From: Pelagicoccus enzymogenes
GTDB taxonomy: Bacteria > Verrucomicrobiota > Verrucomicrobiia > Opitutales > Opitutaceae
Direction: 5' to 3'
Assembly (NCBI RefSeq): GCF_014803405.1
Contig: NZ_JACYFG010000006.1
Location: 69,501-133,500 of the forward strand
Length of the DNA stretch: 64,000 bases
Shown here: one piece after another, positions 1 to 8,801 of the stretch
How positions within the stretch are numbered: position 1 is the first letter of the stretch
Layout of the letters: each line of letters starts with the position of its first letter
Made by a program: the position numbers and the translations under genes
Notes under the pieces: generated by a model
What the model saw: only the letters and a program-made list of their open reading frames with translations
Told to the model about the DNA's origin: nothing
The model's database searches: none

Positions 1-1150
1 CCCAGAAATAATGCATCCCCGACCATTCCACCACATAGCTGTCGGTCGAGAAGATCCCCCGTACCCTCAGCGGCAAATGGGACACCCCAAAAGTTACGCC
101 TGCCCCTAGCGCAAAGCCGAGCAGGACCCCAAAAAACAAAACGATGCCTCCCTGCCACAGGAAGATGGCCGAGATGTCGGTGCGGCTGTAGCCCATGGAT
201 CGCAAGATCGCGATTTCCCGCGTCTTTTCCATCACGATCATCACCAGAGTGTTAAACATTCCGAGGCCGGAGATGAGAATGATGGTCGACACCGTAATCA
301 CTGCCGAGACCTGCAAGGCCTTGAAAACGTCGAGCCACACCTTTTCGCGGTCCTGCCACGGAGCCGCGGAATGCTGGACCAAGCTCTCAATCACCATCGC
401 GTCGTATTCAGCGCGATCCCGATCGAAAACGCTGACCTGGATAAATGACACGCCGTGCGGTCGACGCAACAAGGAGCGGGCTTGATCCAGATGCATGAAC
501 ACCCGCACCCGGTCGATGTCGGAGACACCGGTCTCGTACACCCCACTCACCCGGTAGCGACTCTGCTCTCCACGGGACTCTATTATAATAGAGTCTCCTA
601 CTCTCGCCTGCAGACGATCCGACAACTTGCGTCCGATCAAGATTCCCGTCGGCGAACTGCGAAAGCTCTCGATGTCGCCAAAAACAATCTGATCCTCCAA
701 GTCGGATACTGCCAGATGGTCGTTCAGCTCGATCCCGTAGACTTGGGCCGACTCCATGCGCAACGGACTTTGCACTTCGACGCGGCCCTTCAAGACCGAA
801 GAGGTGGCCGCGACGTTCGGAATCGTGCGCAGCGCGTCGACTATCTTTTCCGGATACTCGACGCCCTCGACGTAGCGACGGTTTCCGCGATCCGCCACGA
901 AAAACTTCGAGTCCGCCCGATTGCTGGAGGCCGCCTCCATCTGAGCCAGCGTCGCCTGAAACTTGTCCTCCACGCGGATAGCCCCGTCCGTGCCCAAAAT
1001 CGTGCGAATGAAAAACTCCTCGAAACCGCTCAGCTGAGCCTGCGTCACAATGAAGAAGCCAACCCCGAAAGCGATGCCGCAAAGGCTCATCAGCATAGAA
1101 CGCTTCTTGGCCAACAGAAAACGGGTCGCGATTTGAATATTGGGACTCAT
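1..1150 (-). CDS. FtsX/LolC-E-type ABC transporter permease, 3' end outside window
   Basis: About 383 codons are visible from the ATG; the stop lies beyond the left edge. An N-terminal membrane segment (about residues 18-38) is followed by a large periplasmic domain of roughly 240 residues (MacB-PCD-like). Two more membrane segments then flank the FtsX-family signature EIAILRSMGYS near residue 310. This one-long-loop layout is that of LolC/LolE and MacB permeases, which extract lipoproteins or drive periplasmic efflux with a separate ATPase. No ATPase gene is visible; it may lie just beyond the edge. The gene follows gspF by 79 bp on the same strand, so cotranscription with the secretion operon is possible. 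The start is the first ATG of a frame that stays open to the window edge. LolC/E versus another FtsX subfamily cannot be decided from this fragment. Confidence 0.8.
   Translation of the reverse strand, partial: MSPNIQIATRFLLAKKRSMLMSLCGIAFGVGFFIVTQAQLSGFEEFFIRTILGTDGAIRVEDKFQATLAQMEAASSNRADSKFFVADRGNRRYVEGVEYPEKIVDALRTIPNVAATSSVLKGRVEVQSPLRMESAQVYGIELNDHLAVSDLEDQIVFGDIESFRSSPTGILIGRKLSDRLQARVGDSIIIESRGEQSRYRVSGVYETGVSDIDRVRVFMHLDQARSLLRRPHGVSFIQVSVFDRDRAEYDAMVIESLVQHSAAPWQDREKVWLDVFKALQVSAVITVSTIILISGLGMFNTLVMIVMEKTREIAILRSMGYSRTDISAIFLWQGGIVLFFGVLLGFALGAGVTFGVSHLPLRVRGIFSTDSYVVEWSGMHYFW
576..595. repeat. Perfect 20-bp palindrome inside the ABC permease gene
   Basis: The sequence GACTCTATTATAATAGAGTC reads identically on both strands with no spacer. 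It encodes Asp-Ser-Ile-Ile-Ile-Glu-Ser in the periplasmic domain of the permease. It is AT-rich in the middle, unlike the GC-rich surroundings. No other copy was noticed in the window. Confidence 0.9.
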
Positions 1151-1229
1151 CTGGGAAAAAGCCCAGCAAGGCGACTTTATCCCCTGCCTTCAACTACAAC
1201 TTTGAGCCGAAAAACGCTTTGGCAAAAAG

Positions 1230-2477
1230 CTACCCCGACAAGCTTCCACTCAATTGGAAAACCGCCGAAATGATGCCCAAAGCCACCAGCCCCACGAAGA
1301 GAAAGACAAAGATCAAAACGCCGATCGAAACCACGCCAATAAATGACTTTACCGCCTGGTCCACCCGCTCGCCATACTGACGCGAGAGCTGCTTGAGCCC
1401 CGGGACCACATTGCCGGTGTTCTCCCCCACCGTGAATATATCCAGAGCCATGCCGTCAAGATAGCCTGTCCCCTTGAAAGCGCCGGAGAGCGACGAACCT
1501 TCGGTTACCTTGCCACGAGCCTCCACGAACCGCTTTCTCATGGCGTGGTTCGTGAGCGAGCGCTCCGACATCTGCAGCGACTGCACCATAGTGATTCCGT
1601 TTTCCAACAAGAGCGAGAGCACCTGCACCATGCGCAATATTTGCACATCCCTCAAGAAACGTCCAAGCACCGGCAACCCGAGAATAAACTCGTCGAAACG
1701 CAGCCTTCCCGCCTTGGTCTTTCGCCAAGACAATACAGCCGCTACGCCGAATATCACGGCAATCACCACCAGCCACCCATAGCCGAGAGCAAAGTCCGCC
1801 ATCCCGATGAGCACCTTGGTCGACAAGGGCAAATCGCCGCCCAGCGAAGCCAGCAAGCCCTCGATTTGCGGGAGCAGAACGAACAGGAACAACAGCACCA
1901 AGCCGCAGGCCACACACATCAGGAGCGAGGGATAAGCCATCGCCGCGCTCAACTTGCTCTTTATCGCCTTGGTCTCTTCCAGGTTCGCTACGAGGCGCCC
2001 AAGCACGTTATTGAGATTGCCCGTCGCCTCACCCGCTTCGATCAAGCTCACCATGCTGTCGTCGAAAACTTCAGGCTGCTTACGGCAGGCCTCCGACAAG
2101 GAGCGGCCTTGCCTCACGTCATCCCACAGCACCGTAGCCAAACGCTTCTGCGACGCGTCATTCAAGCGAGCACTCATCAACTGCAAGGCATCGCCCGCCT
2201 GCACGCCGCACGCCAGCAGCTCCTTCAACGCCGACAAGAACGGCAGCGTCACCTTATTGTCCAACCTGCCCGAAGCTCCTGAACGCGTCAGGGAAGCCCA
2301 GCTGAACCCCTCTCCTTTTCGAGACTTTCCAGCCTTTCCCCCGCTCTCGGTTACCGAGATGGGGCGAAGCTGCTGAGCGCTCAACTTCCGAACCGCGACT
2401 TTGCGCGATACAGCCTCAATCTCGCCTCTCGTCGAGGCGCCCGAAGCATCCCTAGCACTGTATTTGAAAATCGGCAC
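1230..2477 (-). CDS. gspF: Type II secretion inner-membrane platform protein GspF
   Basis: A 415-residue polytopic protein of the GspF/PilC family, the usual length. It begins MPIFKYSARDASG, the typical GspF opening, and has two T2SSF domains (about residues 80-200 and 285-405). Membrane segments lie near residues 188-210, 232-252 and 386-408. The repeated motif EAGEATGNL in domain 1 and VGENTGNV in domain 2 is characteristic of the family. GspF sits in the inner membrane and couples the GspE ATPase to pseudopilus assembly. It is the last secretion gene of the operon, 17 bp after gspE. Confidence 0.95.
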   Translation of the reverse strand: MPIFKYSARDASGASTRGEIEAVSRKVAVRKLSAQQLRPISVTESGGKAGKSRKGEGFSWASLTRSGASGRLDNKVTLPFLSALKELLACGVQAGDALQLMSARLNDASQKRLATVLWDDVRQGRSLSEACRKQPEVFDDSMVSLIEAGEATGNLNNVLGRLVANLEETKAIKSKLSAAMAYPSLLMCVACGLVLLFLFVLLPQIEGLLASLGGDLPLSTKVLIGMADFALGYGWLVVIAVIFGVAAVLSWRKTKAGRLRFDEFILGLPVLGRFLRDVQILRMVQVLSLLLENGITMVQSLQMSERSLTNHAMRKRFVEARGKVTEGSSLSGAFKGTGYLDGMALDIFTVGENTGNVVPGLKQLSRQYGERVDQAVKSFIGVVSIGVLIFVFLFVGLVALGIISAVFQLSGSLSG

Positions 2478-2494
2478 GCGACTAAATTAAAAGA

Positions 2495-4186
2495 TCACTC
2501 CCCTTCCTTGACGGAAATCGTACGAACCACCTCTTCGAGGGTCGTCAACTTGCGCTCCACCAGATTCCAGCCTGACTTCCCGAGCGAAACCATACCTGCC
2601 TGCAGACCTAAATGCCGAATGACAGGGGCCGCCTCCCGACGCACGATCGGGTCGTGCATCTTTTCCGTCACCCGTAAAATTTCATAAATGCCGATGCGTC
2701 CCTTGTATCCAATTCCTCGACACGTTTCGCAACCAACGCTTCCAGGGAGCTCCAAAACTCCATCTCCGAGCGAGGGATCCAAGTCCAGGACTCGCAACGC
2801 ATCTTCGATTTCCTGCGGCTCCGCTGCTCGCATTCCCAAGCAGCTTGGACATGCCCGACGCAACAAGCGTTGAGCGATCACCATCTCCACGCTGGATGCG
2901 ATCAAGAAGGGCTCCACTCCCATATCGATCAAACGCGTGATCGCGCCCGCCGAGTCGTTGGTGTGCAAGGTCGAAAAGACCAAGTGCCCCGTGAGCGAAG
3001 CCTGCACCGCGATGTCCGCCGTTTCGCGATCTCGGATCTCCCCGACCATAATGACGTTCGGGTCCTGACGCAAAACGTGACGCAAGGCTTCCGCGAAGCC
3101 AAAGCCGATATCCGGCTTCACCTGTATCTGGTTCACGCCCGCCACTTCGTATTCGATCGGATCCTCTACCGTAATGATGCGGCGATCGTCCGAGTTGATG
3201 GAACGAATGAAAGCATTGAGCGAGGTCGACTTGCCGGAACCCGTTGGCCCCGTCACCAGAATGATTCCATGCGGCAAATTCAAAACCCGATTCACCACCG
3301 CCGTATCGCGATCCGACATGCCTAATTGAGCGAGGCTCAGCGGCTTGTCCTTCTTGTTTAAGAGGCGTAAACTGATGCTCTCGCCATACATCACCGGCAT
3401 AGTTGAGAGACGAATATCCAGCGTGGTAGAGCCGATTCTGTGATTGATGCGCCCATCCTGCGGCAACCGACGCTCCGATATGTTGAGCTTGGCCATGATC
3501 TTGAGACGCGACACGATAGCATCCTGAAAGCGTCTCAAGTTTTCGGGTACAGGAACCGGCACCAGCAATCCATCGATACGGTAGCGAATCCGCAAATGAT
3601 CCTCCATCGGCTCGAAATGGATATCCGTCGCTCCGCCAGAAATCGCTTGATTGAAGACTTCGTTCACGAAACGGATGATCGCGGCATCTTCGTCCTCCTC
3701 TTCTTCGACCTTCTCGATGGCCATTTCCGCTTCGAGATCGAAGGAATCGTCCAAGCTTTCCGCGCCCACACCCAAATTCTGTGTAATGAAATTCGCGATA
3801 CGCTCCGGGTGCGAGATTACCCAAACGGGGCGCTCTCCACAAGCTGCATAAACCCAATCATCCATTTCCGCAGTAACCGGCCAACTCGTGGCCAGCGTAA
3901 AAGGAGGTTCCTCATCATCCTCGTCCTCAGGACCAATCGGTACGCAATGAAACTCGTGCAAAATGCGCAACGGAACCTTTTGCAAAGCCTGTAAGTCGAA
4001 TCGACTGGCGTCCACTTGATCGAAGCCGCAGTACGCCGCCATTTCGGAAACCAACTCATTCAGGCTACGGCCAGCGTACCGGGCAATCCGCTCCAAACGC
4101 TCCCCTCGCCTCGCTTCCGCGATATCGAGAAGCTGCTCTTCCGTCAGCTCAAACTTGTTTTCAAATCCCGTATCAGCTATCTGCAT
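2495..4186 (-). CDS. gspE: Type II secretion ATPase GspE
   Basis: A 563-residue secretion ATPase that powers pseudopilus assembly from the cytoplasmic face. The N-terminal GspE-N domain (to about residue 140) is followed by an acidic linker (EEEEDED near 161-167). The Walker A motif GPTGSGKS is at residues 313-320, the Asp box lies around residue 340, and the Walker B motif is VIMVGEIRDRET. A C-terminal CPSC...CETC pair forms the zinc-binding subdomain typical of GspE and PilB. A type IV pilus PilB is the alternative, but a complete pseudopilin set lies upstream and no pilT is present, so GspE is favoured. Confidence 0.95.
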   Translation of the reverse strand: MQIADTGFENKFELTEEQLLDIAEARRGERLERIARYAGRSLNELVSEMAAYCGFDQVDASRFDLQALQKVPLRILHEFHCVPIGPEDEDDEEPPFTLATSWPVTAEMDDWVYAACGERPVWVISHPERIANFITQNLGVGAESLDDSFDLEAEMAIEKVEEEEDEDAAIIRFVNEVFNQAISGGATDIHFEPMEDHLRIRYRIDGLLVPVPVPENLRRFQDAIVSRLKIMAKLNISERRLPQDGRINHRIGSTTLDIRLSTMPVMYGESISLRLLNKKDKPLSLAQLGMSDRDTAVVNRVLNLPHGIILVTGPTGSGKSTSLNAFIRSINSDDRRIITVEDPIEYEVAGVNQIQVKPDIGFGFAEALRHVLRQDPNVIMVGEIRDRETADIAVQASLTGHLVFSTLHTNDSAGAITRLIDMGVEPFLIASSVEMVIAQRLLRRACPSCLGMRAAEPQEIEDALRVLDLDPSLGDGVLELPGSVGCETCRGIGYKGRIGIYEILRVTEKMHDPIVRREAAPVIRHLGLQAGMVSLGKSGWNLVERKLTTLEEVVRTISVKEGE

Positions 4187-4205
4187 ACTCGATCACGCTC
4201 GAAGC

Positions 4206-4766
4206 TTAATTAGTTCGATTCTCCAATTGCTTGCGTCGTTCCGCTCGGCGACGCCGGATCTCTTCCGCCACTCGCTGGATGCGAGCGCGAGCCTCCTCAT
4301 CCGACTCTACATTAGCCGCGGGAGAGGGTCGTGAGACATTACCCGTCACCGCAGGCGGCGAAGGGGTTGCCCGCGGAGCGGCGATTTTAAGCGGCTCGAT
4401 CTTCACCTTGTTGAGCGAGAGCTTCTTGGTGACGCCCCCCTGAGCAATCACCACCGTCTCGTTTTCTTCGTCGAAGCGCTGAAAGCTGACTCCATATTCG
4501 CCCAACTGACCTTGTCGCACCCAAAAGCTCTTGTTCTGTTTTGCATCGAACAAACTGATGCGAACTTTTCCGTTCATCACCATCAGCCCATTGAACTGGA
4601 ACTGGTCCAAGGAGCTCGGCGCAGCATCTTCTACGATCGGACCGTTGATAGCTGGTCGGGCCGGGGCGCCAAACGGATTAACCTCAGCCGCCCCTTCATC
4701 AGCAACCTGGCCCACCAAAGCGGTGGCCCCAGCTAACATCACGACGAGTATCAATTTCCCGATCAT
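4206..4766 (-). CDS. GspC-like periplasmic secretion component
   Basis: A 186-residue protein with an N-terminal hydrophobic stretch (residues 3-20) that could be a signal peptide or an inner-membrane anchor. It is followed by a compact beta-rich domain (about 50-125) whose wording (GLMVMNGKVRISLFD, then GVTKKLSLNKV) resembles the HR domain of GspC/PilP proteins that contact the secretin. The C-terminal third is Pro/Ala-rich and ends in a strongly basic helix with Arg-Arg-Arg clusters. The gene sits between gspD and gspE, with gaps of 15 and 19 bp. No PDZ domain is present. The GspC role is inferred from position and domain character; sequence identity is too low for certainty. Confidence 0.6.
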   Translation of the reverse strand: MIGKLILVVMLAGATALVGQVADEGAAEVNPFGAPARPAINGPIVEDAAPSSLDQFQFNGLMVMNGKVRISLFDAKQNKSFWVRQGQLGEYGVSFQRFDEENETVVIAQGGVTKKLSLNKVKIEPLKIAAPRATPSPPAVTGNVSRPSPAANVESDEEARARIQRVAEEIRRRRAERRKQLENRTN

Positions 4767-4781
4767 AACGAATCCCTTTCC

Positions 4782-7010
4782 TTAGTCTCCTTTCGGAGAT
4801 GCTGTTCGCGACCCATTGGGCTCTGAGCGCGGTTGCGTGACATCGATATTGCCTGTATCCAAAAAGTCCTGGATCGCCCGAGCTCCCTCCAACTCGCGAA
4901 GTTTCTTCATCGCGTCCGTATTCACGTCGTCCGTAGTGCGGATCACCTGCGGCCTTAGAAAAACCATTAGCTCGCTCTTGGTGCTTTCTTTGGTCTTGGT
5001 ACGAAACAACTTTCCAAGAACGGGAATGTCACCGAGTAAATTCGAGCGCGTACGGTCCGTGTCCAACTTGTTCTTTTGCAGGCCTCCAAGCACAACCATT
5101 TCGCCATTGGACACGCTCACGTAGGAAGTGGCTTGACGCTTACTGATGATCGGTTGCTCGTTACCGCCAATCGTTACGTTACCGGAGATATCGTCGATGG
5201 TTTGATCGATTTCGAGCTGGATTACATCGTTCGGCCCAATCAACGGCGTCACCACCATTTCAATACCAATGTTTTGATACTGTACCGATTGCCTGAAGGT
5301 GTCGGAGATCGAAGAGTTCTGCGAGCTCGTGATAATCGGGTACGAAACGGCCTCGATAATCTTGGCTTCCTTGTTGTGAGTCGTGACCAAGGTCGGAACC
5401 GAGAGCAACTGCACGTCAGAGTTGGTGCGGGCTTGGTTGAGGATCGTACTCAAAGTTAGATTCGAAACAACGCCGTCGTCGTAATTGAAGGTACCGCTCA
5501 TTCCGAGTCCAAGAATGTTAATACCTGGCACCTCTACGTTCCCCGAGCCGTCCGCTTGCTCTTCGTAATTGACAGTGAAGGCATCCATTCCTCGGTTGAG
5601 GCCGCGCGACTCGTTTAAGTTCACCTCCGCGATGATGACTTCGATACGTACTTGCGGCAGCAATACGTCAATCTTACCCACCAAGGCACTCATGAGCTCC
5701 AAGTCGCTGCGCGTGCCGGAGATGACGAGCGCGTTGCTTCGCTCGTCCGCCAAGATTGTCATGAAGGTACTGAACTGGCTGTCGCGATCCTCGCTAGAAT
5801 TAGCGCCGCCGGAGTTGTTTGCGTTATTGCGGGCGGCATTCAGCGCTTCCGCATTGCTTGGGGCATTATTGGAAAACGTTGGGTTGCCAGCCGCGGTCCT
5901 ACGATTGTTTCGCGTATTCGAATTGGCATTACTGTTCGTGCGGTCGTTGCTGTCACTGTTGGTCTTGCCGGAAACGAACTGACTCAAGAGAGAAGCAACT
6001 TCTGTCGCATCCGCGTGCTTGAGCGGAATCACCTCCATACGAGTCGATGGGTCGGCCTTGATGTCTAGCTTTTGGATGATGTCCTCAAAGAACTTCAAGT
6101 TGCTCGGGGCCGTCATGATGATGATCTGGTTCGTGCGGTCGTCCGCAGAAATTGCCGTGTTGGAACCGAAGAGGATCTGGCTGATCGAGCCCCCCTCGCC
6201 AGCAACGAGAGCTGAGGCTCCGTCTCCTTCTGGATTGTCGCGGCGGCGAGCGCTGTTGGGACGACCCGAATTGCTCCCGGTCTCGTCACCAAAACGGCTG
6301 CGGGCATCCTCGATCATCTGCTGCACCTGTTGGGCTACCTCGCTGGCCTGGGCGAATTGCAGCGTGTAGAACGCTGGCTCAATGTTCAGACGGGAAGGCT
6401 TATCAACTTCACTCACCACGTATTCCAGACGTTGCAGGTTGCTGATCGTGTCCGTCACGATCACCGCATTGGAATTTTGGAAAGGGATGATCGAACTGAA
6501 TCCGGGACTGAGGAACTGCTGGATCTGCTGCTGAAAAGTTTGCGAATCCAAATGTTGGAGACGGAAGAGCTTGCTCACGACCTTACCGCTGGCAGGACGC
6601 TCCGCCAAGCTTTCCACCACCAGCTCGGGAGCCTGCGTGCGAATCTCGCTAAGGGGCACGACCTTCAAAAAGCGCTCCCCCAATGGAGAGATGCCGATTC
6701 CGTTCAGGCTCAGCAAACTCTCCAAGGCGAGAGTCAGCTCACCCACCGTGATCTCTCCGCCACTGTCGAACGTGATCTTAGGAGTTGGCAAGGCTTGCGG
6801 ACGAAGGATAGCGCGGCCCGTCATCTCCGAGAGAATCTCGAGCGTGCCCTCCAGCTCCTGGTCTACCACCTTGTAGCTGGCCACTTTTTCGTCCGGGTTC
6901 GGAATGACCCTCGCTAAACTTTCGTCCTGCCCGCGCAGCTGAACCGCTGAGCCTATGGCGCAGGCGATCGCCAAGATCGCAGTCGTTGTCTTGTTCACCC
7001 AAATTCTCAT
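4782..7010 (-). CDS. gspD: Type II secretion secretin GspD
   Basis: A 742-residue outer-membrane secretin with an N-terminal signal sequence (cleavage expected near residue 28). Several N-domains (N0-N3) follow, including the repeated pattern in FRLQHLDSQTFQQQIQQFL and VIPLKHADATEVASLLSQFV. The C-terminal secretin domain runs from about residue 480 to 690 with VPTLVTTHNKEAKI and GEMVVLGGLQ. Residues of about 345-405 form an insertion very rich in Asn, Ser, Ala and Arg, presumably an unstructured loop between N2 and N3. It forms the gated channel for folded exoproteins. The start overlaps gspM by the ATGA junction. Confidence 0.93.
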   Translation of the reverse strand: MRIWVNKTTTAILAIACAIGSAVQLRGQDESLARVIPNPDEKVASYKVVDQELEGTLEILSEMTGRAILRPQALPTPKITFDSGGEITVGELTLALESLLSLNGIGISPLGERFLKVVPLSEIRTQAPELVVESLAERPASGKVVSKLFRLQHLDSQTFQQQIQQFLSPGFSSIIPFQNSNAVIVTDTISNLQRLEYVVSEVDKPSRLNIEPAFYTLQFAQASEVAQQVQQMIEDARSRFGDETGSNSGRPNSARRRDNPEGDGASALVAGEGGSISQILFGSNTAISADDRTNQIIIMTAPSNLKFFEDIIQKLDIKADPSTRMEVIPLKHADATEVASLLSQFVSGKTNSDSNDRTNSNANSNTRNNRRTAAGNPTFSNNAPSNAEALNAARNNANNSGGANSSEDRDSQFSTFMTILADERSNALVISGTRSDLELMSALVGKIDVLLPQVRIEVIIAEVNLNESRGLNRGMDAFTVNYEEQADGSGNVEVPGINILGLGMSGTFNYDDGVVSNLTLSTILNQARTNSDVQLLSVPTLVTTHNKEAKIIEAVSYPIITSSQNSSISDTFRQSVQYQNIGIEMVVTPLIGPNDVIQLEIDQTIDDISGNVTIGGNEQPIISKRQATSYVSVSNGEMVVLGGLQKNKLDTDRTRSNLLGDIPVLGKLFRTKTKESTKSELMVFLRPQVIRTTDDVNTDAMKKLRELEGARAIQDFLDTGNIDVTQPRSEPNGSRTASPKGD

Positions 7011-7591
7011 TTCGTATATTCGATAGACTTAAAAACGTAGCGCACGTTTACTGGAGGCGATTCCACGTCTTGGTCCGGAGCTTGAATGATGACTTTTTCC
7101 AGACTGAGGTAGGGCATCTCTGCCTTGATCGCTTTTGTGAAGTTCTTGATTTTCGCATAGCTCGCCTTCTGCACGACGAGCTGAAAGGTGTGAAAATTCA
7201 TTTCGGCGCCGATTTCCGTGCGCGGCGGAGGAAAATCGAAACTGGAAAATCCCGCCCGGCGCACTAAAGCGTCGATTTGCCCGCTCACCTCTTCGCGGTT
7301 CGGCAAGGCCTCCAAATCGATGGCTGCCTTTTGCGTTTCGTAAAACTCACGGTGCCGCGCTTCCTCGGTCAACCAGTTCTGCTGTCCGCTTTCGACTACG
7401 CCCGCGTCCCAGTGCCTTTCCTTGAGCAACGACTGGCGATCAAGCTGCCAAGATCCCCAAACCAAAACCAAGGCGAAAGCGAACAACAAGGCCAAGACCT
7501 TCTCCCGCATCGTCATCCTGAAAAAGGCCCGACGCGTCTTTATCAGAAAAGCGGATACACGCACTGAAATGCTTGCTTCCTTGGCCACCAT
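7007..7591 (-). CDS. GspM-like inner-membrane secretion protein
   Basis: A 194-residue protein with one membrane segment (about residues 30-48, KVLALLFAFALVLVWGSW) preceded by a short basic cytoplasmic tail. A periplasmic part with a coiled region and a ferredoxin-like fold pattern follows. This is the plan of GspM/PilO, which dimerises with GspL in the inner-membrane platform. Start and stop overlap the neighbours (TAATG with the gspL-like gene, ATGA with gspD), so translation is probably coupled. Family assignment rests on size, topology and position. Confidence 0.7.
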   Translation of the reverse strand: MVAKEASISVRVSAFLIKTRRAFFRMTMREKVLALLFAFALVLVWGSWQLDRQSLLKERHWDAGVVESGQQNWLTEEARHREFYETQKAAIDLEALPNREEVSGQIDALVRRAGFSSFDFPPPRTEIGAEMNFHTFQLVVQKASYAKIKNFTKAIKAEMPYLSLEKVIIQAPDQDVESPPVNVRYVFKSIEYTK

Positions 7592-8778
7592 TACTGAGTC
7601 CCTCCCGCAAGCTGGTAAAAGGCTCCGAACTTGAAGCGAATGGTGGCGGTGAAGGTTGAGCCAGTCGGCTTGTTCACCTGCTTGGAAAGCTCGACCGAGG
7701 AAATCTTGTCGAAACGGTCCAGACGCTTCTTGAACTCCGTCACCTGAGTCTGGTTGTTGGCCCGCGCGTCGATCACGAGCACGTCCGGACCTTCCGTTTC
7801 AAACTTGCGATAGATGATATCCGGATGCTGCTGCATGGGCAAAAGAGCCTCGATCATTTCGAATGGCTGCAAGTCCGATTCCAAGAAACCGCGCAGCGTG
7901 TTGCTGGTCGACTGCAAGCCTTGGATTTCTTCGACCAAAGGAGTCCGCTCGGCGATTTTTGAATTGCGGTACGAGAGGTACGCGGAACTCGCCCCCCAGT
8001 AAACCTCTCCCAGCAAGATGAGCGCAACCAAGGCAGCAAGGGCCCCAAGGCCTTTCCACAGAATGGCGTTCTGCCGCTCTTCCTTTTGGGCGAGCTCGAT
8101 TTGCTCCGGATCGCGCAAGTCCGCCTTCCAAAGTTGCGAGCGACTGAAATCTGCCCGAGCCACCGGCGATTCGCTGGAGTCCACCGCTCCGAACCAAGCC
8201 GTCTGACCGATCCACTTTGCTTCCGTATTCGCGTACCAAATACGAAGTCTCGAGATGCCGAGACGGCTTTTGGCGATCGATTCGAAGCGGTTGAGCTGGC
8301 TCTTGAGGGAAGGAACCTCTTCCCCCTCCTCAGCGTCCAACTGTCTCGCCTCAGCGTAAAAAGACGCCGGGAGCTCGGAACTGTCGTCGAAGGAGAACGC
8401 CGCAAAAGACTTTTCCGTTACGAGAACCAGACCCTCCTCGCTCCGGGCGGCAGCGTGCAGGGCCAGCAAAAAATCCGGCAGCACCGCGTCTCCCCGCTTC
8501 CAGGCGGCTTGGTCCACCTTTTCGAAGCGCCGCTTGTAGGCTGCAAAGACGAAGGCGAAACGCCCCGCCTTGTCCAAACGATAGCCATAGTGCAGGTGGT
8601 CCAGAGGAAACGGAGACAAGGCTTCCAGCTCTAGGAGCGCAAAGCCTTCCTCCTCGCCCTTGTCCAAATCCGAGGGGATCTCGATACGGCGACAGAAGAA
8701 CCAGTGAGCGGGCGCCATAAAGGCGTCTAGCTCATATGCTTGGGCTTGAGGTTTGAACTTTGAGGGGAAAGACACCAC
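7591..8778 (-). CDS. GspL/PilN-like inner-membrane secretion protein
   Basis: A 395-residue bitopic protein. The cytoplasmic part (1-235) is compatible with the actin-like GspL domain that binds GspE. A single membrane segment (about 244-264, GALAALVALILLGEVYW) is followed by a helical stretch and a periplasmic PilN-like domain ending near residue 385. It lies between the gspK and gspM genes as in classical type II loci. The start used is a GTG, directly followed by a second GTG codon; a Met at residue 20 is an alternative. Assigned by layout and position. Confidence 0.72.
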   Translation of the reverse strand: MVSFPSKFKPQAQAYELDAFMAPAHWFFCRRIEIPSDLDKGEEEGFALLELEALSPFPLDHLHYGYRLDKAGRFAFVFAAYKRRFEKVDQAAWKRGDAVLPDFLLALHAAARSEEGLVLVTEKSFAAFSFDDSSELPASFYAEARQLDAEEGEEVPSLKSQLNRFESIAKSRLGISRLRIWYANTEAKWIGQTAWFGAVDSSESPVARADFSRSQLWKADLRDPEQIELAQKEERQNAILWKGLGALAALVALILLGEVYWGASSAYLSYRNSKIAERTPLVEEIQGLQSTSNTLRGFLESDLQPFEMIEALLPMQQHPDIIYRKFETEGPDVLVIDARANNQTQVTEFKKRLDRFDKISSVELSKQVNKPTGSTFTATIRFKFGAFYQLAGGTQ

Positions 8779-8801
8779 TGGCGAAAATCTCTAGGCAAAT
8801 G

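Noticed and set aside
408-1193. 261-codon minus-strand frame in the ABC permease region
   Set aside because: It is in another frame from the permease, whose membrane segments and EIAILRSMG motif identify the true frame.
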